A stretch of DNA of 64,000 bases from Terribacillus saccharophilus. GTDB lineage: Bacteria > Bacillota > Bacilli > Bacillales > Amphibacillaceae. Each line of letters starts with the position of its first letter. Within the stretch, counting starts at the first letter, position 1. The position numbers and the translations under genes are program-made. Of this stretch, positions 30,973 through 39,622 are shown piece after piece. The notes below the pieces were generated by a model. The model made no database searches, was not told the origin of the DNA, and was given only the letters and a program-made list of their open reading frames with translations. The stretch spans positions 310,001-374,000 of the forward strand of contig FOCD01000002.1 of assembly GCA_900110015.1 (NCBI GenBank), read 5' to 3'.

Positions 30973-31962
30973 ATGCCGAACGAATGGTCCACTGTCACAC
31001 GATTGCTTCATCAGACTTTTTCTATACCTGTAACATATCAGTCAGAAGGCTCACTCTCTAATGCTCCATATCTCAAAGAAGAAGCTACTGGGTTTTCTTT
31101 TTACATACCATTTGAAGATACCGGCGGAATGCTGCAGCTTGGTCCTGCATTAGATTCAAGCCTATCAAAAGATAAATTGATTGATATTGGCTCACTCGCT
31201 TATTACATGCTGTACCAGCGAGAACTAGAGGTAGATGCACTGCAAACAACCTCCTTTGAGCTACCAATGATTCAATCAGCTGAAAACAGACAAAATATCA
31301 CTTTTCATCATCACCCTTATTTAGAGGAAAAGCTTTTCGACTGTATTCGCGCCGGCAAGCCAGAACTCGTCAAGAAACAGCTACAGAGCTTCCCGGATGA
31401 ATTGAGTGGAACATTGGCAAAACAAAGTGCATTGCGAAACCGGAAGAACCTGGCTATAACAGCAATCACATTAGCAACACGAGCTGCCATTGACGGAGGA
31501 CTAGCACCAGAGCTTGCCTTTACGATGAGCGATGTGTATATCCAGCAGATTGAAGAGAGAACAAATCTAGCTGCACTTATACGACTTCAAACTGAAGCAT
31601 TGTGCGCATTTGCTGAAAAAGTAAGCGAAATAAAAGCAGGAACTTATTCGCGAAAAATTTCTCATTGTGTCCACTACATCTACCAGCATCTTTACGAGGT
31701 TCTCACACTGAAGCAGCTGGCCGATATGTTAAAAATGAATCCAACTTACTTATCCGCCCGTTTCAAACAGGAAGTTGGCATGCCGATTCGAACTTATATT
31801 CAGCATCTTCGCATCGAGGAAGCCAAGCTTTTGCTGCGGATGACGGATCAACCACTGTTGCAAATTTGTGCTTTGCTTCACTTTCACGACCAAAGCTATT
31901 TCACGAAAGTATTCAAGAAACATACTGGTCTCACACCTCGGAAATTCCGGGAGCAGGCATAG
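30973..31962 (+). CDS. AraC-family transcriptional regulator
   Basis: The 329-residue protein has an unrecognised sensory N-terminal domain (about 1-225) and a C-terminal AraC DNA-binding domain with two HTH motifs: LTLKQLADMLKMNPTYLSA and PLLQICALLHFHDQSYFTK, ending HTGLTPRKFREQ. ATG 30973 is used since TGGAGG lies 6 bases upstream. It diverges from bglK-bglA across a short intergenic region, so it most likely activates those genes in response to a beta-glucoside. The ligand is not predictable from the sequence. Confidence 0.85.
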   Translation: MPNEWSTVTRLLHQTFSIPVTYQSEGSLSNAPYLKEEATGFSFYIPFEDTGGMLQLGPALDSSLSKDKLIDIGSLAYYMLYQRELEVDALQTTSFELPMIQSAENRQNITFHHHPYLEEKLFDCIRAGKPELVKKQLQSFPDELSGTLAKQSALRNRKNLAITAITLATRAAIDGGLAPELAFTMSDVYIQQIEERTNLAALIRLQTEALCAFAEKVSEIKAGTYSRKISHCVHYIYQHLYEVLTLKQLADMLKMNPTYLSARFKQEVGMPIRTYIQHLRIEEAKLLLRMTDQPLLQICALLHFHDQSYFTKVFKKHTGLTPRKFREQA

Positions 31963-31964
31963 AA

Positions 31965-31992
31965 AAAGCCGACAGCAGAAGCTGTCGGCTTT
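31965..31992 (+). terminator. Bidirectional terminator between the AraC gene and ugd
   Basis: A 12-bp perfect stem (AAAGCCGACAGC / GCTGTCGGCTTT) with an AGAA loop, between convergent genes. A-runs and T-runs flank it on both sides. Confidence 0.85.
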
Positions 31993-31995
31993 GAA

Positions 31996-33342
31996 TTAGT
32001 TTGCTGGCTGATTCGATTTTTTTGCACGGATGACAGAAGGTCGTCCGATAGAATAGTAATCGATATTCGCTGTTTCTACATAGCTGAGCGGGTAGCAGTT
32101 ACGGCCATCGATAACGATTGGCTGTTTCATTTGCTGTTCGAAAACAGTTAGTGGAAGGTCCTTGAACTCATCCCACTCTGTCACGATGATTGCTACATCT
32201 GCATCCTGCAGTGCTTCCTTAGTACTTGCTGCATAATGAACTGTCTCTGGAAGCAAACGCTTCGCATTGTCCATAGCGATTGGATCAAAAGCAGAGATGT
32301 TCGCACCAAGATCAGTCAATTTCTGTGCAAGAACAATACTTGCTGATTCGCGCATATCGTCTGTATTCGGCTTGAATGCAAGGCCAAGCATTGCAACTTT
32401 CTTGCCTTCCAGTCCGCCGCGAAGGACCATTTGTGCGATATCAACAGGAATTTGCTGCTGCTTGTTGTTTACATTAATAACGGATTCCAACAAGTCAAAT
32501 GTGTGATTCACGCCACCTGCAATCTGAACAAGTGCTTTCGTATCTTTCGGGAAGCAAGAGCCGCCATAACCGATACCGGCATTCAGGAATTTATCGCCGA
32601 TGCGTTTATCCATACCCATTCCTTGAGCAACATCCTCGATATTGGCACCAAGCTTACCACAGATCGTACCAATTTCATTGATGAAGCTGATTTTCGCTGC
32701 CAAGAAAGCGTTAGACGCGTATTTGATCATTTCGGCACTTTCGATATCTGTACGGAATACCGGTACACCGAATGGTTTGTTAATCTCCTCAATTAGGTCT
32801 GCTACATTCTCAGACTCAGATCCGATTACGATACGGTCACCATTGTATGTATCATATACGGCAGAGCCTTCGCGAAGGAATTCCGGATTGGAAACAACCT
32901 CAATCTGCACGTCACGATCAAGTGCTTCTGTAATCCAATGCTTCACAAGCTTGTTTGTACCGACAGGCACAGTACTTTTTGTGACAACAACAGCCCCTTT
33001 GTCCGTTACATGAGCAGCAATGTCTCTTGCCACTTGTTGGACAAAGTCAAGGTTAGCAGAACCGTCCGCTCTCTCTGGGGTACCAACAGCAATATAGATG
33101 GCATCTGCATCATGGAAGGCGATGCTGTGGTCAGTTGTGAAATGAAGTCTATCTGCATGCATATTTTTATGAATTAATTCTTCCAAACCTGGCTCATAAA
33201 TTGGGGAAATCCCAAGATTCAGCTTATCTATTTTATTTGGATCAACGTCCAAACAATATACTTGATGTCCAATATCAGAAAGCGCTACTCCTGTAACCAG
33301 TCCAACATAACCTGTTCCGATTACTGCGATTTTCTTCTTCAT
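31996..33342 (-). CDS. ugd: UDP-glucose 6-dehydrogenase
   Basis: The 448-residue enzyme oxidises UDP-glucose twice to UDP-glucuronate with NAD. The N-terminal Rossmann motif is GTGYVGLVTG, the catalytic Cys lies in GGSCFPKDT, and the C-terminal UDP-binding part has GLAFKPNTDDMRESAS. It is similar to TuaD/YwqF of Bacillus subtilis. ATG 33342 is chosen over GTG 33351 because AGGAT is 10 bases upstream of it and abuts the GTG. It stands alone between two terminators and is one of three nucleotide-sugar dehydrogenases in the window, outside the polysaccharide operon. Confidence 0.93.
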   Translation of the reverse strand: MKKKIAVIGTGYVGLVTGVALSDIGHQVYCLDVDPNKIDKLNLGISPIYEPGLEELIHKNMHADRLHFTTDHSIAFHDADAIYIAVGTPERADGSANLDFVQQVARDIAAHVTDKGAVVVTKSTVPVGTNKLVKHWITEALDRDVQIEVVSNPEFLREGSAVYDTYNGDRIVIGSESENVADLIEEINKPFGVPVFRTDIESAEMIKYASNAFLAAKISFINEIGTICGKLGANIEDVAQGMGMDKRIGDKFLNAGIGYGGSCFPKDTKALVQIAGGVNHTFDLLESVINVNNKQQQIPVDIAQMVLRGGLEGKKVAMLGLAFKPNTDDMRESASIVLAQKLTDLGANISAFDPIAMDNAKRLLPETVHYAASTKEALQDADVAIIVTEWDEFKDLPLTVFEQQMKQPIVIDGRNCYPLSYVETANIDYYSIGRPSVIRAKKSNQPAN

Positions 33343-33471
33343 TGAGGTCACATCCTATTTGATAAAAGTATGTTTGTAAGGAGCATTCTAGCACTGGATT
33401 TACAAAAAATACGCTTATTTACATAAGCTTTAAAGTATCTTCGCAAACTATAAAATCCCTTTACATAAAAC

Positions 33472-33500
33472 AAGCATCCTTCCCAAAAGGAAAGATGCTT
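33472..33500 (-). terminator. Terminator of the sigma-factor gene
   Basis: On the minus strand AAGCATCTTTCC pairs imperfectly with GGAAGGATGCTT, followed by GTTTTATG. It lies 8 bases after the stop at 33509. The region 33343-33471 between this and ugd shows nothing else certain. Confidence 0.7.
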
Positions 33501-33508
33501 CTTACGTC

Positions 33509-34027
33509 TTACTTCTTCCTGCATTCCTGAATGAATGTACTATCCCGGAGCTTGCGTTTCACTTCTTTTCCCCAGTTCTTTACTGCATCTTCTGTGGTCC
33601 CTTCAATGGCGGCGATCTCTTTCACTGCGTAACCATGGATTATGTACCAGTACACCCATTTCCATTGCTTATCAGTCAGTGTATGTTTGACTCGCTTCCA
33701 GAATTCTTGTTTTTCGATTAAGTCGATTTCTTGCTGAATTGCTTCCTTTGTGTGGGCTTCATTGATGATGAGGTCGGTCTTTTCTTGTTCGCGGATGATT
33801 TTTCTGAGGTAGTCGATGAGTCGGTGTCGGATCATGTGACTGGCGTAGGAATCGAAGGTGCCTTTTGATTCTTCATATCCATTGTAGGCAAAAAATAATG
33901 CCATCACACCTTCTTGAAGAAATTCGTCATGGGTGTCCCGGATACCTAATCGATGGATATGGTAATGAATCATATTCTTGTACTGCTCGAGAATTATATG
34001 AAAATCAATATTGCGGATGTCCGACAT
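33509..34027 (-). CDS. Sigma-70-family RNA polymerase sigma factor
   Basis: The 172-residue protein has region 2 (about 10-75: EFLQEGVMALFFAYNGYEESKG, then FDSYASHMIRHRLIDYLRK) and region 4 with an HTH (LTDKQWKWVYWYIIHGYAVKEI). Region 3 is missing, as in ECF and ComX/SigO-like factors. The region 2 style resembles small Firmicutes factors for competence or prophage rather than a classic ECF, and no anti-sigma gene is adjacent. ATG 34027 is chosen because AAGGGAG is 9 bases upstream; the longer frame to 34072 lacks an RBS. The regulon is unknown. Confidence 0.8.
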   Translation of the reverse strand: MSDIRNIDFHIILEQYKNMIHYHIHRLGIRDTHDEFLQEGVMALFFAYNGYEESKGTFDSYASHMIRHRLIDYLRKIIREQEKTDLIINEAHTKEAIQQEIDLIEKQEFWKRVKHTLTDKQWKWVYWYIIHGYAVKEIAAIEGTTEDAVKNWGKEVKRKLRDSTFIQECRKK

Positions 34028-34104
34028 CGGTATCTTCTCCCTTAGTTTTTTATGGGCAGAACAGCTTATCAACCTCTATCCTCCTCTCACAAAAATTAGG
34101 ACTT

Positions 34105-34135
34105 TTTGTTCACCCCTCGCTATTCTGTCTTATAA
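34105..34135 (+). promoter_or_regulatory. Probable promoter of the LysE-type exporter
   Basis: TATAAT lies at 34130-34135, with TTCACC 16 bases or TTGTTC 19 bases upstream. It would give a leader of about 245 bases before the exporter start at 34389. Confidence 0.45.
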
Positions 34136-34204
34136 TCGTATGTTTTGCAAGAAAAGGGTTAATTTACCATATTCGACATCTTGAAGCAGAAAACGCCCAT
34201 TTTT

Positions 34205-34294
34205 ACAGAGTTTACAGTTGCTTAACTGCAATATCTGTCGTAATAGCTAGAATCAATCCAAAAACACGCACTTTCCAATACGAAATGCGCGTTT
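34205..34294. other. Structured segment upstream of the LysE-type gene
   Basis: Two hairpins are visible. The first (34205-34238) has ACAGA and CAGTT pairing with AACTG and TCTGT. The second (34260-34294) has, on the minus strand, AAACGCGCA-TTTC pairing with GAAA-TGCGTGTTT, followed by T residues, and so resembles a minus-strand terminator. I do not recognise a known riboswitch. Attenuation of one of the flanking genes or a short antisense RNA is possible. Confidence 0.4.
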
Positions 34295-34388
34295 CAGCTT
34301 GTGTATTAATAATTTGTAAAATAAAAAGATGGACTACCCTTTCCGTGCTCTGAATAGGCTGTACAAGTCAGCCAAAAGGAGGCCAAGC

Positions 34389-35009
34389 ATGGGTAATATA
34401 CTCAATTATATATTATTAGGAGTCAGTCTCTCTGCACCAGTCGGACCAGTCAATGCTGCTCAAATGGAAAAAGGAATCCGCGGTGGATTCCTGCAAAGTT
34501 TATCTGTCGGGTTTGGTGCTATGCTGGCAGATATCCTTTATATGCTGCTTGTGTATCTTGGATTTTATCATGTGATCATGATTCCGGTCGTCCAGTCATT
34601 TCTTTATTTCTTCGGCAGCTTTGTCTTCCTTTATCTTGGTATAGAAAGCGTTCTGAAAACGCGGACCTTGACCCGTGCCAGTATGACGACAGTTGCTCCG
34701 CTGCAGGGGCTCCGTTACGGATTCTTTCTTGCACTCGTCAACCCAATCTCTATCATGTTCTGGGTAGGCGTTTACGGCTCTGTACTCGCCAAAATAGTAG
34801 AGCAAGGTGAGTCAAATCATTTATTGCTCTATACAATAAGCATCTTTGTTGGTGTTTTTCTATGGGATAACGTGATTGCCCTATTATCTAGCAGCCTGCG
34901 CCGTTTTCTGAATGATCGACTGTTGCGGCTGATCACTCTTGTTTCTGGCATATCATTGCTCGGTTTCGGTATCTACTTTGGTTATTTAGGCATTTTGAGT
35001 GTGCTCTGA
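34389..35009 (+). CDS. LysE/RhtB-family amino-acid exporter
   Basis: The 206-residue protein has six predicted membrane helices and the family N-terminal pattern GVSLSAPVGPVNAAQMEKGIRGG, followed by a loop and FFLALVNPISIMFWVG. LysE-family proteins export amino acids or small metabolites; the substrate is not predictable. ATG 34389 is chosen because AAAAGGAGG lies 6 bases upstream. Its end overlaps the end of the convergent permease gene by 24 bases, with no terminator between them. Confidence 0.88.
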   Translation: MGNILNYILLGVSLSAPVGPVNAAQMEKGIRGGFLQSLSVGFGAMLADILYMLLVYLGFYHVIMIPVVQSFLYFFGSFVFLYLGIESVLKTRTLTRASMTTVAPLQGLRYGFFLALVNPISIMFWVGVYGSVLAKIVEQGESNHLLLYTISIFVGVFLWDNVIALLSSSLRRFLNDRLLRLITLVSGISLLGFGIYFGYLGILSVL

Positions 35010-36332
35010 TTTTTTGCGTTTGACCCAAATGCCGATGATCAAAATAAGTACTGCAAAGCCAGCACTTACATATAAGCCTGGACGTACTTCTGCTTCAACT
35101 GCTGTTCCGCTGATACCTGCGAGCAGCAGAATACCTCCAATGACAGTCACTACTTTATTGCCCATTTTGAACTTTTCATTTTTCCAGGCAGATGCCAGAA
35201 TGAACAACCAATTGTACAACAACAGCAGTCCTGCCGCTGTGGTAATGTACTCATAAATTTTCCCGGGCAATAATAAAGCGGTGATAATACTTGCAAGCAA
35301 CCCTACTGCAGCAAGCGACATACTAGCTAAAGGAAGATCTTTATATTTCAGTTTCTTGGCAAAGAGCTGCGGCGCATCTTTGTCCTTCGCTAGTGTGACA
35401 AGCAGGTTGGTTACCGCAAACAGCGCCGCACATAAAGTAGAAAATCCTGCGATGATAACCGCTGCATTGAACACATGAGGAAAGAAATCAAGCGGTGTTT
35501 TCGATAATGCTGTAACAAATGGACTTTCATTCATCTTGAAATCGTGCGTTTTGACCATACTGATTGCTAACAGCAGTGAAACTACATAAAGTATCGCCAA
35601 ACCAATCAGCATGATTGTCCCCGCCTTTGCAGCTTCTTCCTTCTTCTTCAACTGCATGGACATCAATCCGATAACTTCAATACCCCCAAAAGCGTAGAAA
35701 GCATAAATAAGGGAAGCCCATAATCCTTTGTATCCATCATGCAAGAAGGATTCTTCAAAAGGCTTATACGTCGATTCCGTAGAGATAACATTAAATAAGA
35801 CAAGTGCTGCCAATACAATAAACATCGTAATAGCAGCCGTCTTAACGACCGCAAAAATATTCTCCATCTTGTTGAATCCCTTCGCTCCTGCTAACACAAC
35901 GATAATTGCTAGCACTGCGTAGATAGCAGAAAATACCCACAAGGGAACCTTCTCGAACCAAAACTGACTTAGGAGAGAGATTGCAGTCAGCTGACTGCCC
36001 ATGATCAGGATATTCGAGCACCAATAGCTCCAACCACAGCTGAAAGCAGCCCAGCCCCCAAAAGCTTTGCCTGCATAATAACAAAACGACCCTTCCTGAG
36101 GATCATTTGCGGTCATCCTAGCTAGTGATAGAAATACGATCAGTGTACCAATCGCAGCTAAAACGAAAGAAATGACGATGGAAGAACCAGTCAAATGGAT
36201 ACCAATTACCGAACCAAGAAAATATCCCGTCCCAATCGTACAGCCGATTCCGATAAGCGACAGCTGCCACCATTTCATATTGCCTGTATTGGATGTCTTG
36301 CCTTGCCCATTATTACCTGGATGCTTTTTCAA
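34986..36332 (-). CDS. Amino-acid permease, APC superfamily
   Basis: The 448-residue protein has about 12 membrane helices and begins helix 1 with IGIGCTIGTGYFLGSVIG, the substrate and sodium/proton-binding glycine loop of APC permeases. It is similar in type to the YbxG/AapA/YvbW transporters of Bacillus. The substrate is unknown. The start is TTG with RBS GAGGAGG 9 bases upstream. It shares an intergenic region with a small plus-strand membrane gene and converges on the LysE-type exporter. There is no T-box-like leader in the 100 bases upstream. Confidence 0.88.
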   Translation of the reverse strand: MKKHPGNNGQGKTSNTGNMKWWQLSLIGIGCTIGTGYFLGSVIGIHLTGSSIVISFVLAAIGTLIVFLSLARMTANDPQEGSFCYYAGKAFGGWAAFSCGWSYWCSNILIMGSQLTAISLLSQFWFEKVPLWVFSAIYAVLAIIVVLAGAKGFNKMENIFAVVKTAAITMFIVLAALVLFNVISTESTYKPFEESFLHDGYKGLWASLIYAFYAFGGIEVIGLMSMQLKKKEEAAKAGTIMLIGLAILYVVSLLLAISMVKTHDFKMNESPFVTALSKTPLDFFPHVFNAAVIIAGFSTLCAALFAVTNLLVTLAKDKDAPQLFAKKLKYKDLPLASMSLAAVGLLASIITALLLPGKIYEYITTAAGLLLLYNWLFILASAWKNEKFKMGNKVVTVIGGILLLAGISGTAVEAEVRPGLYVSAGFAVLILIIGIWVKRKKSEHTQNA

Positions 36333-36435
36333 TTCCCGTTCCCTCCTCGTCCTGTTAGTATGAGAAGTAACGTTGGAATTATGTAAGACAAGCGTGGTAT
36401 GATGTTCTTATTGATTACGCAAAAGGAGCAGTATA

Positions 36436-36555
36436 ATGGATTCTAAACCATCTAAGGGTAAAAAGGCGTTCTTCTACACTATGCTAGTACTACTAGCTGT
36501 AATGATGATCTTAACAATTTATTTCGTGGTTAAAGGATATAGCGATTTGCTTTGA
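36436..36555 (+). CDS. Small membrane protein, 39 residues
   Basis: The ORF begins MDSKPSKGKKAFFYTM and has one hydrophobic helix (about residues 12-31), then VVKGYSDLL. Basic residues before the helix predict an N-in orientation. It has a good RBS (AAAGGAG, 7 bases before ATG) and a strong terminator 6 bases after the stop. It resembles the very small single-helix proteins common in Bacillaceae. No family is recognised; it diverges from the amino-acid permease, which makes a link possible. Confidence 0.7.
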   Translation: MDSKPSKGKKAFFYTMLVLLAVMMILTIYFVVKGYSDLL

Positions 36556-36560
36556 TTTTA

Positions 36561-36596
36561 AAGAGCTAGTTCCCGCAATGGGGCAGCTCTTTTTTT
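36561..36596 (+). terminator. Terminator of the 39-residue protein gene
   Basis: The stem AAGAGCT-TTCCC / GGGG-AGCTCTT has a small internal loop and is followed by a run of T residues. Confidence 0.85.
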
Positions 36597-36644
36597 GTGT
36601 TTTTTCCTATAAATAACAGTTAACAGACAATATCCCCGGACTTT

Positions 36645-36706
36645 TGTAAAGGTTTTGTAAATTAATTAATTATAACCTTTACACACCCTTAACAATTAGA
36701 CATAAT
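36645..36706 (+). promoter_or_regulatory. PhoP/WalR-type repeats and promoter of the Na/Pi cotransporter
   Basis: TGTAAA-GGTTT-TGTAAA (36645-36661) fits the WalR box and, on the other strand, the PhoP repeat TTTACA-N5-TTTACA. TTTACA-CACCC-TTAACA (36678-36694) is a PhoP-type pair on the coding strand. TTTACA 36678 also serves as a -35, with CATAAT at 36701-36706 after a 17-base spacer. Phosphate control would suit the transporter downstream; which regulator binds is inference. Confidence 0.55.
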
Positions 36707-36748
36707 AGTCGTGTTTGCGACACATATTTAACCTTAGGGGTGAAAAGT

Positions 36749-38398
36749 TTGGATATAAATGTACAGGAATTAATCTTCTCCTTTATTGGAGGATTAGGTA
36801 TATTCCTATTCGGTATCAAGTCGATGGGAGACGGACTCCAAAGATCGGCTGGAGATAAATTACGTGATATTCTGGATAAGTTCACGACCAATCCACTTAT
36901 GGGGGTTCTTGCAGGTATTCTCGTTACTGTCCTGATCCAAAGCAGCTCAGGTACGACCGTTATTACGGTCAGCTTAGTTAGTGCCGGATTTATGACGCTG
37001 CGACAAGCGATTGGCGTTATAATGGGTGCCAATATCGGTACAACTATTACTGCATTCATTATCGGTTTGGATGTTGGTGCGTATTCACTGCCGATTCTAG
37101 CAGTTGGTGCATTAATGTTATTCTTCTTCAAAAACAAAAAAATCAATAACATTGGTCAAATTTTTTTCGGCTTTGGTGCACTGTTCTATGGACTCGAGCT
37201 GATGAGCGGCGCGATGAAACCTCTCCGCAGCTTGGAATCTTTCCACGATCTAACGGTGCAGCTAAGCGACAGTCCAATATTAGCTGTCTTAGCTGGTACG
37301 CTATTTACGGTCGTCGTTCAGAGCTCTAGTGCGACAATCGGTATTTTGCAAGGCCTCTATACAGAAGGACTTGTCGATTTGCAAGCAGCTTTACCAATCC
37401 TGTTCGGGGATAATATCGGAACAACGATCACAGCTGTACTTGCTTCCATAGGTGCTTCAATAGCAGCGAGACGAGCAGCGGCAACGCATGTATTATTTAA
37501 CCTAATTGGTACTGTGATTTTCTTGATCCTGCTTATTCCATATACCGCATTGGTAAACTGGATGCAGGCAGCATGGGATTTGAACCCAAGTATGACAATC
37601 GCGTTCGCACATGGTACGTTTAACATCACGAACACATTGATTCAGCTTCCATTTGTTGCTGTACTCGCTTGGATCGTCACGAAATTGATTCCTGGTGAGG
37701 ATAAAGTAGTTGACTACAATACAAAAGGACTGGACCCAGTCATGATCCAGCAGTCACCTTCTGTGGCATTAGGCAATGCGAAACAAGAAGTGGTACGTAT
37801 GGGAGAAGTGGCTGTCCAAGGTTTGGAAGAAACGAATCAATTCTTACAGACAAAGCAAGTAAAGCATGCTAATAGTGCTTACCAAATAGAAGAAGCCATT
37901 AACAATTTCGACCGCAAGATTATGGACTATCTTGTCCGAATTTCGGCTGAGTCACTTTCCGCTCAGGAATCAGAAGAGCACGGTGCATTGATCGATGCAG
38001 TCAGCGATATCGAACGAATCGGCGATCACTTCGAAAACATCATTGAGCTTGTTGAGTATCAGCAATCGAACAAAGTCAAAATCTCTAGTACTGCAATGGA
38101 GGACTTGACCAATATGTTCCTACTGACAACTGACACGGTACGCGATGCCATGCTTGCTTTACAGAACAATGATAAAGAGCAGGCAAAACTCGTCGTTGAA
38201 CAAGAAAATAAAATTGACTCGCTTGAGCGTAAACTGCGTAAGCAGCATATCCAACGCTTGACTGAAGGCTCGTGTAGCGGACAGTCTGGTGTTGTCTTCA
38301 TTGACATTATCAGTAACCTGGAACGTATCGGCGACCACGCGGTCAATATTGCGGAAGCTGTGCTTGGGGAATCGAAGCATATGCATACAACGAACTAA
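36749..38398 (+). CDS. Na/phosphate cotransporter (PNaS family) with PhoU-like C-terminal domain
   Basis: The 549-residue protein has two inverted Na/Pi cotransporter repeats with the QSSS signature: LIQSSSGTTVITVSLVSAG (near 70) and VVQSSSATIGILQGL (near 195). After about eight helices comes a cytoplasmic PhoU-like domain (about 345-549) with DIERIGDHFENI and LERIGDHAVNIAEA. It probably imports or exports phosphate with sodium. TTG 36749 is preferred since AGGGGTGA lies 7-8 bases upstream; GTG 36740 overlaps that RBS. PhoP-type repeats upstream fit phosphate control. Confidence 0.88.
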   Translation: MDINVQELIFSFIGGLGIFLFGIKSMGDGLQRSAGDKLRDILDKFTTNPLMGVLAGILVTVLIQSSSGTTVITVSLVSAGFMTLRQAIGVIMGANIGTTITAFIIGLDVGAYSLPILAVGALMLFFFKNKKINNIGQIFFGFGALFYGLELMSGAMKPLRSLESFHDLTVQLSDSPILAVLAGTLFTVVVQSSSATIGILQGLYTEGLVDLQAALPILFGDNIGTTITAVLASIGASIAARRAAATHVLFNLIGTVIFLILLIPYTALVNWMQAAWDLNPSMTIAFAHGTFNITNTLIQLPFVAVLAWIVTKLIPGEDKVVDYNTKGLDPVMIQQSPSVALGNAKQEVVRMGEVAVQGLEETNQFLQTKQVKHANSAYQIEEAINNFDRKIMDYLVRISAESLSAQESEEHGALIDAVSDIERIGDHFENIIELVEYQQSNKVKISSTAMEDLTNMFLLTTDTVRDAMLALQNNDKEQAKLVVEQENKIDSLERKLRKQHIQRLTEGSCSGQSGVVFIDIISNLERIGDHAVNIAEAVLGESKHMHTTN

Positions 38399-38437
38399 AA
38401 AAAGAGCTCTTGTCCTTAGGGACAAGAGCTCTTTTAG
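38397..38437 (+). terminator. Bidirectional terminator between the Na/Pi gene and an LCP gene
   Basis: A 15-bp perfect stem (AAAGAGCTCTTGTCC / GGACAAGAGCTCTTT) with a TTA loop between convergent genes, with A-runs and T-runs on both sides. Confidence 0.9.
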
Positions 38438-38450
38438 TTCATGTTCTTTA

Positions 38451-39404
38451 TTATTGATTTAGAAAGTTTTGCATCTCCTGTGCATTCTGTTCCAATCCAC
38501 CAACGTTGAACTCTAACACTGATCCAACGGGGTATGGATATCGTGCATCATGATAGCTGTCATCCACTGGAATTCGCATCGTCTCGATATCTTCTGCCTT
38601 TCCTCTCAAGACATCTGTACCCATCGATAGCAGTAAGCCGTTACGCACGTTGGTACTGACATATCCATTGGCGATACCAACCATCTTCGGAAGCTTAGCA
38701 ACTGTCGTTACACTGGCTACCTCTTCTTTGAGCTTGCCAAGTACTTCTTGCTGACGCTGTACTCGACCGTAATCGCCATTTGCATCGTGACGGAATCGAC
38801 TATAAGCTAACAGCTCTTTACCGTGGAGTTTTTGCGTACCTTCTGTCAGCTGTACACCTAAAGCTTTTTTATCCGTAGTCATCTCCGGTGTTACCGTAAC
38901 TTGAATACCATCAGGAGCTACAGCATCAACTAGCTTCTCAAAGCCTTTAAAATCGACCTCGGCATAGTAATTGATATCGATCCCGAAATTTTCAGTGATT
39001 GTCTTTCTCATCAGCTCTAGTCCACCGATAGAATAAGCAGCATTGATTTTATTAAAACCATAGCCAGGAATATTTACATATGTGTCACGCATGATCGATA
39101 TCAGCTTAGGCTGATTTGTATCCGAGCTGTAATTGGCAATCATAATTGTGTCTGCTCGCGCATCTTCTTCACCACGGGAATCACTACCGAGTACAAGCAC
39201 ATTCACATTATCTACATTCTCATCTGAGCCATTGAATTCTACTTCATCATTAAGATTATTATCTGCATTCGCAGCTCGCGAAGCAGAAATATATTCATAA
39301 GCAGCGAAACCTCCGATTGCTAAGAAAGCGATCAGGAATACCATCATAAACACTCTGAATTTACGCACTTTTTTCTTCTTGCGCGTCTGACGTTGTAAAG
39401 TCAC
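38451..39404 (-). CDS. LytR-CpsA-Psr (LCP) family glycopolymer ligase
   Basis: The 317-residue protein has a basic cytoplasmic tail (QRQTRKKKKVRKF), one membrane helix (about 17-38) and an extracellular LCP domain. Conserved features are VLGSDSRGEEDARADTIM, SIMRDTYVNIPGYG (catalytic Arg/Asp), NKINAAYSIGG and the C-terminal SRFRHDANGDYGRVQRQQEVL. LCP enzymes transfer wall teichoic acid or capsule polymers from undecaprenyl phosphate to peptidoglycan. GTG start; RBS AAAGGCGG. It diverges from the STAND regulator and is one of two LCP genes flanking that module. Confidence 0.92.
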   Translation of the reverse strand: MTLQRQTRKKKKVRKFRVFMMVFLIAFLAIGGFAAYEYISASRAANADNNLNDEVEFNGSDENVDNVNVLVLGSDSRGEEDARADTIMIANYSSDTNQPKLISIMRDTYVNIPGYGFNKINAAYSIGGLELMRKTITENFGIDINYYAEVDFKGFEKLVDAVAPDGIQVTVTPEMTTDKKALGVQLTEGTQKLHGKELLAYSRFRHDANGDYGRVQRQQEVLGKLKEEVASVTTVAKLPKMVGIANGYVSTNVRNGLLLSMGTDVLRGKAEDIETMRIPVDDSYHDARYPYPVGSVLEFNVGGLEQNAQEMQNFLNQ

Positions 39405-39502
39405 GATAATCCGCCTTTCTAAAATTACCTACTAAAGATAATAGCATGAAAAGTATTAGTGGAATATAGTTTTTATATGTTTTGCAAAAATTATCCACCT
39501 TA

Positions 39503-39549
39503 AATAGACAGAAAAAAATTACTTTTGTCTAATTTTGTCACTTTTGTCT
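39503..39549 (+). promoter_or_regulatory. TTTTGTC repeat cluster upstream of the STAND regulator
   Basis: Three direct copies of TTTTGTC or TTTGTC begin at 39523, 39533 and 39542, a period of 9-10 bases. An inverted copy (TAGACAG) lies upstream at about 39505. One inverted copy followed by direct copies is also the arrangement at 42489-42527. A TATAT-rich stretch follows before the start at 39623. Autoregulation by the STAND protein is a guess. Confidence 0.45.
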
Positions 39550-39622
39550 TATATAGAAGGAATTTATAGTAATATATACTTATAAATTTTGTAACATATA
39601 ACAATTAAAAGGAGCGATAGAG

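Noticed and set aside
33865-34353. 162-codon plus-strand frame over the sigma-factor gene start and leader
   Set aside because: It is mostly antisense to the sigma gene, lacks an RBS and shows no family resemblance.
36333-36435. T-box or other riboswitch for the amino-acid permease
   Set aside because: Only about 100 bases are available and no T-box motif or terminator/antiterminator pair is visible.
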